Source: Paraburkholderia solisilvae
GTDB lineage: Bacteria > Pseudomonadota > Gammaproteobacteria > Burkholderiales > Burkholderiaceae
DNA length: 39,701 nt
Direction of reading: 5' to 3'
Assembly: GCF_902859875.1 (NCBI RefSeq)
Contig: NZ_CADIKF010000063.1
Location: forward strand, 1-39,701
Position numbers and translations under genes: made by a program. The notes under the pieces are model-generated. The model was not told the DNA's origin and made no database searches. It was given only the letters and a program-made list of their open reading frames with translations. Each line of letters opens with the position of its first letter. Position 1 is the stretch's first letter. This document shows, in pieces, positions 24,637 to 33,089 of the stretch.

Positions 24637-25647
24637 TCAGTTATTGCCGTTGTCCTTGCTGCTCGCGCTGTCGAACAGATGCTTCGTGCCGTCGGGCGTT
24701 TCGATGTAACGCAGTCCACCGGTCGCGACGACCTCGGTGTACTCGATGTCGGGTATCGGCGAGCGCGCTTCCTTCACATCGACGTCGACGCGCACGACAT
24801 TGCTGTCGAGGTCCGCGCGCACACCGGCCACGCGTTCGCGGAACGCCGCCATCGACTTCACTTCGCCGCTCACGCGGAACACGCCGTTGCCGGTGTAGCT
24901 CACCTGCGCGCCGGTGCCGGCGAGCGACTGCTGGATGTTGTCGACGTCCTGCTGCGCGACGTCGTATTCCTTCAGCACCTTGCCTTGCGTCAGGTCGTCC
25001 GCGATCCGGCGCGCCTTTACGCTATCGCCGGCGGTCGACACGATGCCCGACACGACGACGCGACCGTCGCGCGTCGTCGTACGCAGTTCGTCGAGCGACG
25101 CGCGGTGCAGCGCGGCGGCGACCTGCTTCGACAGCGCGTCGGCGTCGACCTTCACATACGCGGCCTCGCTCGGCTGCGTGCCGGCGAGCATGATCCCCGC
25201 AGTCGCCAGTCCGCCGATCGCCGCGGTGCACGCGACCGCGACGGCGGCGGCGCGCCAGCCAAGCCGGCGTGGCGTCACGGCCGCATGCGTTGCCGCCGCG
25301 GTCGCCGGCACGCCGCTATCGCCGTGGTTTTGCACAGGCGGCTCGGCCGTCTTCCATAACCCGGCGAGCAGATCGAGATCGCGAGGCCATGCGCCGTCGT
25401 CGGGACCGACGCAGAACACCACGTCGCCGAACGGCACGGCGATGAAATCGGCCACCAGCACGGCGTCGCCATTGCTCGAATGAAGCCGCGTCACGCCGTC
25501 GGCGCCGACCTCGAGCGTCACTTCGTCGTCGCGCCAGTCGCCGATGCAGATGTCCGCGTCGTCGGCTGCGCTGATCCGGTAGCGGCCCTGTGCGAGGCGG
25601 ATCTGGGCGCCGGCATGCGTGCCGGTCAGTACTCGCAACGATTTCAT
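24637..25647 (-). CDS. sctD: T3SS inner-membrane ring protein SctD (HrpD5/YscD family)
   Basis: The 336-residue product has an N-terminal FHA-like cytoplasmic domain (about 1-100, RVLTGTHAGAQIRLAQGRYRI, ICIGDW), one transmembrane helix near 133-154 and a periplasmic part with ring-building/BON-like motifs (DSVKARRIADDLTQG, GNGVFRVSGEVKSMAAFRER in parts). SctD forms the larger inner-membrane ring around SctJ. A 74-bp gap separates it from hpaA upstream. Confidence 0.9.
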   Translation of the reverse strand: MKSLRVLTGTHAGAQIRLAQGRYRISAADDADICIGDWRDDEVTLEVGADGVTRLHSSNGDAVLVADFIAVPFGDVVFCVGPDDGAWPRDLDLLAGLWKTAEPPVQNHGDSGVPATAAATHAAVTPRRLGWRAAAVAVACTAAIGGLATAGIMLAGTQPSEAAYVKVDADALSKQVAAALHRASLDELRTTTRDGRVVVSGIVSTAGDSVKARRIADDLTQGKVLKEYDVAQQDVDNIQQSLAGTGAQVSYTGNGVFRVSGEVKSMAAFRERVAGVRADLDSNVVRVDVDVKEARSPIPDIEYTEVVATGGLRYIETPDGTKHLFDSASSKDNGNN

Positions 25648-25721
25648 CGTGGTTCCCGTAGGTCCGTGGTTGTGCCGCCTGATATGCCGCCTGCTGCGCA
25701 GCGCGACTGGTTGACGTCAGT

Positions 25722-26807
25722 CTAGGTGCCGGCGCCCGGTGTCGATGGGGTGACGCGAATTTGCTGAGAATTTCGCGAAGCATCCGCGTCGTGTTTCGGT
25801 GTGCCGGTCGGCGCGGTGCGCGTCGCGTCGAGCAGGCGCTGCTTCACCATCGCGAGAGACTGTTCGTCGTCCGAATACTCAATGGAGAACCGCTGCCGTG
25901 CGAGCGTCATATCGACCGAATGACCGAGCACGCCGGCCACCGCGGCGGATTTGCCGGCCGGGTCCGCACCGGACGCGGACTGCGCGCGGTTCGCGAGCGC
26001 GCCGTTCAGATGCGCGTGCAGCCGCGCCGGCCGGCGCTTCAATACCATCGGCGATGCCATGCCGAGCACCAGCAACGGCGCGAGCAGCGGGCCCAGCTCC
26101 ATTTTCGACGTGAGGTCGACCACCGCCTTCGTGTAGGCGTTGGCGAGCACGTCCGGCAAATCGCGCGTGCCGCCGTGCTGCGCGGCGATCGATTGCAGCG
26201 CGGCCGGCGGCGCCGGCAGCGCGCGCCGCGCGGATGCGTTGCCGGCCTTGATCGCGAACTTCGACGCGCGCTCGCGGCGCTCCTGCTGCTGCCGCTCGCG
26301 CTGCGCGGGATCTTGCTGCTGGCCTTGCCCGCGACCCGGGTTCTGGCCTTGACCTTGCCGCTGGCCCTGGTCCTGGCCCTCGTGCCGGTCGTGCTCGTGC
26401 TCGTGTTCGCGCGCGTGCTGCTCGTGGCCCTGTTCGTGCCGGTCGTCGTGCTTGTGGTTCTGCTGCTGCTTGCGGCGTTCGTCCTCGCGCGGATCGCGTG
26501 CGGCCCCGTCCTTGCCGCGCGCTTTCGCGGACTGGCCGGGGCGCGGCCGCTGGCCGAGCTGACGCAGCATTTTTTGCGCGCCCGCCGACGCCGGCCGGTG
26601 ATTCGCCGCCGCAAACCGCTTGTTCTTGAAGAACGCGGCCTGTGCCTTGTTATGCTGGATCTTCGCGCGCAGCTTCGTGCGCTGCATGACCGAGCGCTGC
26701 GCGTGCAGATGGCCGGTGAGCGCCTGCGATGCGTGCTCGTCGCCGGTCTGCGCGTCGTGCGCCACCTGTTCCGCGTGGTGGCTGCCGCCGTGTACGCGCG
26801 AGTTCAT
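25722..26807 (-). CDS. hpaA: HpaA-position T3SS protein with Gln/His/Arg-rich low-complexity domain
   Basis: The 361-residue product lies between sctS and sctD, where Xanthomonas has hpaA (a secreted export-control protein and effector) and Ralstonia has hrpV. Residues about 105-185 are extremely rich in Gln, His, Glu, Arg and Asp (HEQHAREHEHEHDRHEG, QGQRQGQGQNPGRGQGQQQ), and the N-terminal 100 residues are basic. A C-terminal helical region (about 200-320) contains ELGPLLAPLLVLGMA, which may match the conserved HpaA C-terminus. HpaA itself is shorter (about 275). The assignment is mainly by synteny. The start overlaps the sctS stop as ATGA. Confidence 0.62.
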   Translation of the reverse strand: MNSRVHGGSHHAEQVAHDAQTGDEHASQALTGHLHAQRSVMQRTKLRAKIQHNKAQAAFFKNKRFAAANHRPASAGAQKMLRQLGQRPRPGQSAKARGKDGAARDPREDERRKQQQNHKHDDRHEQGHEQHAREHEHEHDRHEGQDQGQRQGQGQNPGRGQGQQQDPAQRERQQQERRERASKFAIKAGNASARRALPAPPAALQSIAAQHGGTRDLPDVLANAYTKAVVDLTSKMELGPLLAPLLVLGMASPMVLKRRPARLHAHLNGALANRAQSASGADPAGKSAAVAGVLGHSVDMTLARQRFSIEYSDDEQSLAMVKQRLLDATRTAPTGTPKHDADASRNSQQIRVTPSTPGAGT

Positions 26808-27067
26808 GACGGCACCGCGAGTGTGACGATTTCATTGGCGAAGCGCAGGATCGCCGCACACCCCCACGCGCCCATGATCAGCACGGTGGCGACGACGGCA
26901 ACCAGCTTCACCGCATACGAAATGCTCTGGTCCTGCATCGACGTGATCGCCTGCACGAACGAGATGCCGAGCCCGGAGAGCGCGGCGACGACGACCACCG
27001 GCATCGACACGGACAGGCACAGCAGCAGCCCTTCGGTAGTGACGCGTATCAGCGTTTCGGTTTCCAT
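26804..27067 (-). CDS. sctS: T3SS export apparatus protein SctS
   Basis: The 87-residue product has two transmembrane helices (LLLCLSVSMPVVVVAALSGLGISFVQ in parts, and LVAVVATVLIMGAWGCAAI) joined by the conserved TSMQDQSISYA loop of the SctS/FliQ family. SctS is part of the SctRST export gate. I used ATG 27067, which gives the normal family length; the open frame extends upstream to 27121 without support. It lies 11 bp after sctR. Confidence 0.95.
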   Translation of the reverse strand: METETLIRVTTEGLLLCLSVSMPVVVVAALSGLGISFVQAITSMQDQSISYAVKLVAVVATVLIMGAWGCAAILRFANEIVTLAVPS

Positions 27068-27078
27068 CGCGCGGCGCC

Positions 27079-27735
27079 TCAGCGGTAGGTCATCACAAGG
27101 CCGTGAACCAACGTCGACCACCCGTTCATCACGACAAACAGCAGCAGCTTGAAAGGAATCGCGACGTTGGTCGGCTGGACCTGGTTCAGGCCCATCGCCA
27201 TCAGCACGTTCGCGATCACGAGATCGACGACGACAAACGCGATGTACAGCAGGAAGCCGATCTTGAACGCGTCGGCCATTTCGGTCAGCGTGAAGGCCGG
27301 CGCGAGCACGATCAGGTCGTCGTCGTGGAGTTTCGCGGCCATGTCCTTCGGCCAGATCGCCGCCGCCGAGCGCACGAAAAAGCGCTTTTCCCGCTCGTGC
27401 GCGTGCTTCTTCAGGAATGCGCGAAACGGCTCCTTGCCGGCGTCGAACACGTCGAGTATCACCGCGGACGCGTCGGCGCCGGGCGCGCGATGCATGCCCT
27501 GCATGTTCTGCATCGCCTGCATGCCGATCGGCGCCATCACGTACGCGGTGACGAGCACGGCGATGCCGTTGAGCACCATATTCGGCGGCACCTGCTGTAC
27601 GCCCAGCGCATTGCGCAACAGACCGAGCACGACGACGATCTTCGCGTATGACGTCGCGACCATCGCGATAAACGGGATCAGGCTGATCGCGACGACCGCG
27701 AGCAGCAGCCCGGTGAGATCGCTAAACTGAACCAT
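27079..27735 (-). CDS. sctR: T3SS export apparatus protein SctR
   Basis: The 218-residue product is an SctR/FliP-family export-gate protein. Conserved VATSYAKIVVVLGLLRNALG, QQVPPNMVLNGIAVL and C-terminal LLLFVVMNGWSTLVHGLVMTYR lie around four membrane helices. ATG 27735 is chosen because MVQFSDLTGLLL gives the family N-terminus; the frame extends to 27783 inside sctQ. It overlaps sctQ by 14 bp, so translation is probably coupled. Confidence 0.95.
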   Translation of the reverse strand: MVQFSDLTGLLLAVVAISLIPFIAMVATSYAKIVVVLGLLRNALGVQQVPPNMVLNGIAVLVTAYVMAPIGMQAMQNMQGMHRAPGADASAVILDVFDAGKEPFRAFLKKHAHEREKRFFVRSAAAIWPKDMAAKLHDDDLIVLAPAFTLTEMADAFKIGFLLYIAFVVVDLVIANVLMAMGLNQVQPTNVAIPFKLLLFVVMNGWSTLVHGLVMTYR

Positions 27736-28015
27736 GGCTCTGGGACAACTGAACGAGACGCACGCCGAGATGGTCGCCGACACTCACGAGTTCGCCGAAG
27801 CCGATCGTCTGTCCGTATGTGACGAGACGGATGCGCGCATCGGGAATCGCGGTCGGCAGTTCGAGCACATAGCCCGCGCGCAGCGCCGACAGCTGGGCGA
27901 CCGGCAACGACACGGTGTCGATTTCGAGCTTCAGCGGCAAGTCGAGCTGGCTGATATCGACCGGGTTGTCGACGGAGTCGGAGAGCGGGGCGTTGAAGGC
28001 GGTGTCGTGAGTCAT
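27722..28015 (-). CDS. Predicted internal translation product SctQ-C
   Basis: Within sctQ an in-frame ATG (codon 282, MTHDTAFNAPL) is preceded by GAGGA at 28027-28023 with seven-base spacing, better than the signal at the main start. The 97-residue product would be essentially the SpoA domain alone. Such short forms are known from internal initiation in Yersinia yscQ, Salmonella ssaQ and spaO, and Shigella spa33, where they join the sorting platform. Expression here is predicted, not shown. Confidence 0.6.
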   Translation of the reverse strand: MTHDTAFNAPLSDSVDNPVDISQLDLPLKLEIDTVSLPVAQLSALRAGYVLELPTAIPDARIRLVTYGQTIGFGELVSVGDHLGVRLVQLSQSHGSV

Positions 28016-28858
28016 CGTAGGGTCCTCGGTCAGGGTAAGCGTATGGGGGCCGACGTTCGCGGCGACGCGCAGCTGCCGGGTGCCGTAGCGGCCCCAGACA
28101 ATCTGCATCGCCACCGGCGCTGTGTCGCCGTTCAGTAGCGCGGCAAGCGCGGGCGGAAGCGCGCGCAGGATCACATCGCCCGCGCGCAGCGAATCGAGCG
28201 TCGCGACGCTGATCGCTTTCTCGCCGATCTGCAGCCGGCCGGGCACGGCAATCTCGCTGACGTGCGTCGCGAACGGCAGGCACTGTTGTGCGACAAGCTG
28301 CTCGAGCATGTCGAGCCAGCCGCCGTCGATGTGTTCCAGCACCGTATCGATGCGCTGCGCGCCGACGCGCAGCGCGAGCGCACAGCATTCGCGGCCGGCG
28401 CGCGCCGGCGCAGCGCGCTCGAGCGACAGCACCTCGACGCCGTCCATGCCGAGCGCCGCGCAGGCGCGTGTGAACGGCTCGAGCAGAATCGCGCAGACGG
28501 CGCTGCGCAGACCCGCATGCGTGGGTCCGGCCTCACCGGCGAGGCTCGCGAGACTCGCGTGTTGCGTCAGATCGATACGCAACGACGCGGTCTGCACACC
28601 CCAGCGCAGTTGCACGATCGCCGCATGTGACGGGTCGATCGCGTCACGTGCGCTCACGCACCAGCCTTCGATGCCGAGCGCATGCGACAGCAGTGCGGCG
28701 AACCGTTCGTCGGTCGCGAGCCGATGCTGCCGTGCCGTCGCCGCGGCGAGTGCCGGCAGCCGGGCCGCGTCGAGCGCGGCCGGATGCGTGCCGGCGGGCA
28801 TCGGCGTCGAAGGCGTGAGTGAAGCGATGTGGTTGGCTTGCATGGTTTCGTTGTTCAT
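27722..28858 (-). CDS. sctQ: T3SS sorting-platform protein SctQ (HrcQ), single full-length gene
   Basis: The 378-residue product ends in a SpoA (surface presentation of antigens) domain, about 300-375 (ISQLDLPLKLEIDTVSLP, AGYVLEL, GELVSVGDHLGVRLVQL). SctQ builds the cytoplasmic sorting platform with SctK and SctL. It is one gene here, unlike the split hrcQA/hrcQB of Pseudomonas. An internal ATG at 28015 with a GAGGA seven bases upstream could yield a 97-residue C-terminal fragment. The main start may be ATG 28858 or 28843; neither has a clear ribosome-binding site. Confidence 0.9.
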   Translation of the reverse strand: MNNETMQANHIASLTPSTPMPAGTHPAALDAARLPALAAATARQHRLATDERFAALLSHALGIEGWCVSARDAIDPSHAAIVQLRWGVQTASLRIDLTQHASLASLAGEAGPTHAGLRSAVCAILLEPFTRACAALGMDGVEVLSLERAAPARAGRECCALALRVGAQRIDTVLEHIDGGWLDMLEQLVAQQCLPFATHVSEIAVPGRLQIGEKAISVATLDSLRAGDVILRALPPALAALLNGDTAPVAMQIVWGRYGTRQLRVAANVGPHTLTLTEDPTMTHDTAFNAPLSDSVDNPVDISQLDLPLKLEIDTVSLPVAQLSALRAGYVLELPTAIPDARIRLVTYGQTIGFGELVSVGDHLGVRLVQLSQSHGSV

Positions 28859-28864
28859 GTCGTG

Positions 28865-29725
28865 TCAGGTCACGATGATGTCGATGCTGCACGGTCCGTC
28901 GGATCGCGCTTGCATCAGTTCGCCGAGACGCTCGCGCAGCGAGGGTTCATGTTTCAAGATTAGGTATCTTGAATGTTCGCTGGATAGATCGAAGCGAAGG
29001 GTGAGGGCGAAATGCGAAAGCGTCAGGCTGAGCTCGCACCCCGGCAGCAACGCGGGGTCGAGCGCGATCGTGATGTGCCAGTGGCCGCGTGCGAGCACCG
29101 CCGGATTCGAACTGAAATCGGCGACGCGCGCGACGATGAAATCGATGAAGCGGTGCGGCGTTGCCGCGTCGTCGGCAGTTGCGCTGATATTGCGTACCGG
29201 CGCCGCGCGCGTCATGGCCGCGTGCGCGGCAGACTGCGTCGTGTGCGCCGCGGCCTGTATCCCGGTGGCGCGTACCGCGGCGCAGGCGCCGCTGTCCGAC
29301 GATGGCGAGGCGGGGCTGCCGCCGGATGCGTTCGATGCGCCCGCGGAGTTGTCGCCCGCGTCGCCGGCGGCATCGTCCGATGCGTCGTCCGAGGTATCGC
29401 CGTCGCTGGCGTGTTTGTCGCCGTCGCGCCGGTTTTCATCGGACTCCACAACCTCTGAGAAGCTCGGTGGGGGGTGCATCTCGTGCGGAAGGTGATGCTG
29501 CGCATCCGCCGGCGCATCAGCTAGCGCGTCCGGTTGCGCGTCCGGTTCGCAGGAGCGAGGCGTAGCCGGCGGCACATCGTGTGCTTCCGTGGCCGGCGCG
29601 TCGCGGTGCAGCCGGAACAGCGCGGCCTGGCGGCGCAGTTGCGGCGACGCTGCCGCGTGCGTATCGTGCGCATGCGCGGTAGCGCTCGCGATAATGTGCG
29701 CGCGATGGGTCGACGAAGTCTGCAT
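28865..29725 (-). CDS. sctP: SctP/HpaC-like T3SS substrate-specificity protein
   Basis: The 286-residue product has an N-terminal half rich in Ala, His and Pro, an Asp/Ser/Ala-rich low-complexity stretch (about 100-150) and a conserved C-terminal domain (about 200-286, HWHITIALDPALLPGCELSL, RERLGELMQAR). The position between sctV and sctQ is that of hpaC/hpaP (SctP), which switches the exporter from early to late substrates and helps control pilus length. AAGGAG lies 7 bp before ATG 29725. Confidence 0.82.
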   Translation of the reverse strand: MQTSSTHRAHIIASATAHAHDTHAAASPQLRRQAALFRLHRDAPATEAHDVPPATPRSCEPDAQPDALADAPADAQHHLPHEMHPPPSFSEVVESDENRRDGDKHASDGDTSDDASDDAAGDAGDNSAGASNASGGSPASPSSDSGACAAVRATGIQAAAHTTQSAAHAAMTRAAPVRNISATADDAATPHRFIDFIVARVADFSSNPAVLARGHWHITIALDPALLPGCELSLTLSHFALTLRFDLSSEHSRYLILKHEPSLRERLGELMQARSDGPCSIDIIVT

Positions 29726-29742
29726 GACGGTGCTCCTTGCGC

Positions 29743-31749
29743 TTACATCGTCAGCCGGCCGACCGGCTGCAGATCGATATGCGCACCCAGTTCCTGGTAC
29801 GAATAGACGGGCAGCCACGCGAGGCGCGATTCGATCATCCGTTTCAGATAGCGGCGAATATCCATCGACGAGACGAGCGCGACCGGGTTGCGCGAGTCGC
29901 CGTCGCCATCGCCGACCAGATCGGCGATGCGGCTGACGAGGTGATTGATGTCATCGGGCGGCAACGCGAGGAAATTGCCGGTCGGCGTCTGCTTGATCGA
30001 TTGCCGGATGTGCTGCTCGACCTGCACGTCGACGAGCACCACCGGCAGATCGCGCGGGCCGCCCGTCGCGCGAAACGCGATCAGCCGCCCGAGATCGATG
30101 CGGATGTATTCGGTCAGCATCAGCATGTCCTTTTCTTTCGGGCCCCAGACGATCAGGCTTTCGGTGATGCTGCGGATATTGCGGATCGGCACGTTCTCCT
30201 CGAGCAGGCGGCGCAGCACGTCGGCCATGCGCTGCAGCGGCAGCGCCTTTTGCACTTCGGCGACGAGACCGGGGTAGTCCTCGCCGAGCTGGTCGAGAAT
30301 CCACTGCGCTTCCTGGATACCGAGGAACAGATGCGCATGTTTGCGCAACAGGTCGATCGTATGGCGCGCGATCAGCGCTTCCGGTGTCGCCGGGGCGGTC
30401 GCATCGGCCTTGCTGCCCGCGCCTCGAGCGCTCGCCTTGTCCGCATCGGCGGCCTGCGTCGAGGCGGCTTGCGCGAGTGTCGTGCGGCCGTGCGGCACGT
30501 CATAGATCAGCACCTCGTAGCTGTCGGCGGGCAGCGTGTCGTCGGTCCACATCATGATGCCGGGGAACGGCAGGCCGACTTCGGCTTGCAGCGCTGCGCG
30601 CTGCCGGTCGAAGGCGCGGTCGAGCGCGTCGGCCGCAAGGCGCGGGCTGACGTCCGGCGCGAGGCGCACGCCGAGCGGGCAGGTGAATTGCGGCGGCTGC
30701 GGCAGGATCGACGGTGCATCGCCTTTCGCCCCGGCACGCTGCAGCGCGCCGACCGGTTTGCCGCCTGTGGCCGGACGATGCTGGCGCTTCTGCATGCGGT
30801 AGCCGACAAACGCGAGCACGCCGGCAAGCAGCACGAAAAGCGGCGCCGGGAAACCCGGCACCGCGGCAAAGCCGAGCAGCAGCAGCGCGGCAAAGTAGAG
30901 CGCGCGCGAATTGCCCGAAAACTGGCGGGTGATCTCCTCGCCGAGCGAGCGGCTCGGTTCGCCGCTGCTGTCGTCCGCGACGCGCGTGATCATCACGCCG
31001 GCCGCAACCGAGATCAGCAGCGAGGGCAGCTGCGAGACCATCGCGTCACCAACCGACAGCACCGAAAAGCGGTTGGCCGCCTCGCCGGCGCTCATGCCGT
31101 GATAGGCGACGCCCACCGCGATACCGGCGACGATGTTGATCATCGTGATCATCAGGCCGGCGATCGCATCGCCTTTCACGAACTTCATCGCGCCGTCCAT
31201 GCCGCCGTGCAGCTGGCTCTCGACCGCGAGCCGCGCGCGCTTCTTGCGCGCTTCGTCGGCGGTCAGGATGTTGGCGCGCAGGTCGGCGTCGATGCTCATC
31301 TGCTTGCCCGGCAGCGCGTCGAGCGTGAAGCGCGCGCCGACTTCCGCGACACGCTCGGAGCCTTTCGCGATCACGATGAACTGCACGACCGAGATGATCA
31401 CGAACACCACCAGCCCGACCACCAGGTTGCCGCCGACCACGAGCTCGCCGAAGCTTTCGATGATGTTGCCCGCATCCGCGTGCAGCAGGATCGACTTGGT
31501 CGACGCGATATTCAGCGACAGACGATAGAGCGTCGTGAACAGCAGCACCGATGGAAACGCGGACAGCGTCGCGATATTGCCGACATACATCGTCACCATC
31601 AGCAGCGTGACGCTGATCGTGATGTTGATCGCGAGCAGACCGTCGATGATGAACGGCGGCAACGGCAGGATCATCAGCGACACGATGGCGACCAGCAGGA
31701 CTGCGATGCCGGCTTCGCCGACGCCCGGAAGTTTGATGTTCTTGATCAT
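29743..31749 (-). CDS. sctV: T3SS export gate protein SctV
   Basis: The 668-residue product is an SctV/FlhA-family protein. The N-terminal half carries the membrane helices (EAGIAVLLVAIVSLMILPLP in parts, VGLVVFVIISVVQFIVI) and the conserved cytoplasmic FHIPEP-like loop region around GARFTLDALPGKQMSIDADL in parts. The C-terminal half is the cytoplasmic nonameric substrate-docking ring. GGAG lies 9 bp before ATG 31749, 2 bp after sctU. Confidence 0.97.
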   Translation of the reverse strand: MIKNIKLPGVGEAGIAVLLVAIVSLMILPLPPFIIDGLLAINITISVTLLMVTMYVGNIATLSAFPSVLLFTTLYRLSLNIASTKSILLHADAGNIIESFGELVVGGNLVVGLVVFVIISVVQFIVIAKGSERVAEVGARFTLDALPGKQMSIDADLRANILTADEARKKRARLAVESQLHGGMDGAMKFVKGDAIAGLMITMINIVAGIAVGVAYHGMSAGEAANRFSVLSVGDAMVSQLPSLLISVAAGVMITRVADDSSGEPSRSLGEEITRQFSGNSRALYFAALLLLGFAAVPGFPAPLFVLLAGVLAFVGYRMQKRQHRPATGGKPVGALQRAGAKGDAPSILPQPPQFTCPLGVRLAPDVSPRLAADALDRAFDRQRAALQAEVGLPFPGIMMWTDDTLPADSYEVLIYDVPHGRTTLAQAASTQAADADKASARGAGSKADATAPATPEALIARHTIDLLRKHAHLFLGIQEAQWILDQLGEDYPGLVAEVQKALPLQRMADVLRRLLEENVPIRNIRSITESLIVWGPKEKDMLMLTEYIRIDLGRLIAFRATGGPRDLPVVLVDVQVEQHIRQSIKQTPTGNFLALPPDDINHLVSRIADLVGDGDGDSRNPVALVSSMDIRRYLKRMIESRLAWLPVYSYQELGAHIDLQPVGRLTM

Positions 31750-31751
31750 GG

Positions 31752-32813
31752 CTATGGCTCCGTTCTGGCAGGTTGGATCGCGAGACTGTCGACCCAGCGC
31801 AGGATCGCCGCGACGACTTCGAACAGTTCTTCAGGAATGGGCTGGCTTTCCGGCACCTTGTGCAGCATCCGCGCGACCGGCGGATTGGCGACGATCGGCA
31901 CCCCGGCTTCGGTCGCATAGCGCCGCAGCAGCAAGGCTTCGTGGTCGGTGCCCTTCGCGAGCACGACCGGCAGCGGGAATTCGACCGGGTCGTAGCGCAG
32001 CGCGACCGCGTAGTGAACCGGATTCACGACCACGACATTCGCGTTCGCGATGCCGCGCTTCGGGCCTTCCTGCGAGATCTCTTTCGCGCGCCGCTTGCGC
32101 TCGCCCTTCATTTCGGGGTTGCCGTCGTTTTCCTTGTGCTCGCGCTTGACCTCGTCCTTCGACATGCGGTTCTTGCGCACGAAAAGCCACGTCTGCAGCT
32201 TGTAGTCGAACGCGGCGATCACGATAAACACACCGAACGCGACCGCGAGGATATGCATCACCACCGACCAGAGCACGTGGATCAGCTGCGGGATCGACTG
32301 ATTGAGCGCGCTCGCGACCACCGGCATCGCGGATTCGATCGTCTGCCACATCACGACGACGATGATCGCGGCTTTCACCGTCATCTTGATCAGATCGACC
32401 ATCGAATTCATCGAGAAGATCTTCGTGATGCCGGAGGCCGGGCTGACCGCCGTGAACTTCGGCATCACGGCCTCGAACGACATTTGCAGACCGGTCTGCG
32501 GTACGAGTGCGCACAGCGCGGCGCCGAGCGCGACCGCCGCGATGCCACATAGCAGCACGGCCGCATGCATCCCGATATCGGCCGCCGCGATACCGAGCTG
32601 CTGCAGCGAGCGGTCGCTCGCGCAGAAGTCGAGCGCGTCCTGCACGATCGCGCGCAGCGTGCCCGCCAGATAGTGCTCGCCGGCCTGCAGCGTGATGAAG
32701 ATCGCGCCGAGGCACGCCACCTCGACCAGGTCCGTGCTCTTCGCGACCTGGCCTTCCTCGCGGACCTTCCTCAGTTTCTGTTCTGAGGGCTCTTCGGTCT
32801 TCTCGTCGCTCAT
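31752..32813 (-). CDS. sctU: T3SS export switch protein SctU with NPVH cleavage site
   Basis: The 353-residue product is an SctU/FlhB-family protein: N-terminal MSDEKTEEPSEQKLRKVREEG, four membrane helices, and a cytoplasmic autoprotease domain. The usual Asn-Pro-Thr-His self-cleavage motif reads N264-P265-V266-H267 here. Cleavage between Asn and Pro changes the exporter's substrate class; Asn and Pro are kept, so cleavage may still occur. It is the first gene of the leftward operon, with AGGAG before ATG 32813 and a PIP-box promoter upstream. Confidence 0.97.
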   Translation of the reverse strand: MSDEKTEEPSEQKLRKVREEGQVAKSTDLVEVACLGAIFITLQAGEHYLAGTLRAIVQDALDFCASDRSLQQLGIAAADIGMHAAVLLCGIAAVALGAALCALVPQTGLQMSFEAVMPKFTAVSPASGITKIFSMNSMVDLIKMTVKAAIIVVVMWQTIESAMPVVASALNQSIPQLIHVLWSVVMHILAVAFGVFIVIAAFDYKLQTWLFVRKNRMSKDEVKREHKENDGNPEMKGERKRRAKEISQEGPKRGIANANVVVVNPVHYAVALRYDPVEFPLPVVLAKGTDHEALLLRRYATEAGVPIVANPPVARMLHKVPESQPIPEELFEVVAAILRWVDSLAIQPARTEP

Positions 32814-32859
32814 GGGGACTCCTGCCGGCGGGCATCGCCCGATGCGATGCACGGACGCA

Positions 32860-32921
32860 AAAGTAGCCGCGTGTGAACGGGCGCTCGCGGTTCGACGCGA
32901 AGTCTGGACGGCAGTCGCGAA
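32860..32921 (-). promoter_or_regulatory. PIP-box promoter of the sctU-hpaB operon
   Basis: On the minus strand a perfect TTCGC-N15-TTCGC box occupies 32921-32897. It is followed after exactly 31 bp by TACTTT (32865-32860), which fits the YANNNT -10 of HrpX/HrpB-dependent promoters. The start codon of sctU lies at 32813, giving a leader of about 40 nt. Confidence 0.92.
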
Positions 32922-32956
32922 GCATGAAAGCGGCGCCGCCGCGGCCGTGCGCGGCC

Positions 32957-33018
32957 TTCGCATAACGCTGAAAAATTTCGTGCAGCCTCGATGACGCCCG
33001 CTTTGGATTGCGTAACGT
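32957..33018 (+). promoter_or_regulatory. hrpII/PIP-box promoter of the hrpB1-sctT operon
   Basis: TTCGC-N15-TTCGT (32957-32981), which is also a perfect TTCG-N16-TTCG hrpII box, is followed after exactly 31 bp by TAACGT (33013-33018), matching YANNNT. The hrpB1 start is at 33090. The box lies 35 bp from the divergent sctU-operon box, so both operons are probably switched on together by one AraC-type activator. Confidence 0.9.
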
Positions 33019-33089
33019 TGCGTTGACAACTGGTGCGCACGATGCGCTTCGCTCGTTGCATCGAATCTGATTTTCGTGGGAGAAAAAAG

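Noticed and set aside
29737..31920. Open frame of 727 codons opposite sctV.
   Set aside because: It is antisense to sctV, whose family identity is certain; the translation is Asp/Arg/His-rich shadow sequence.
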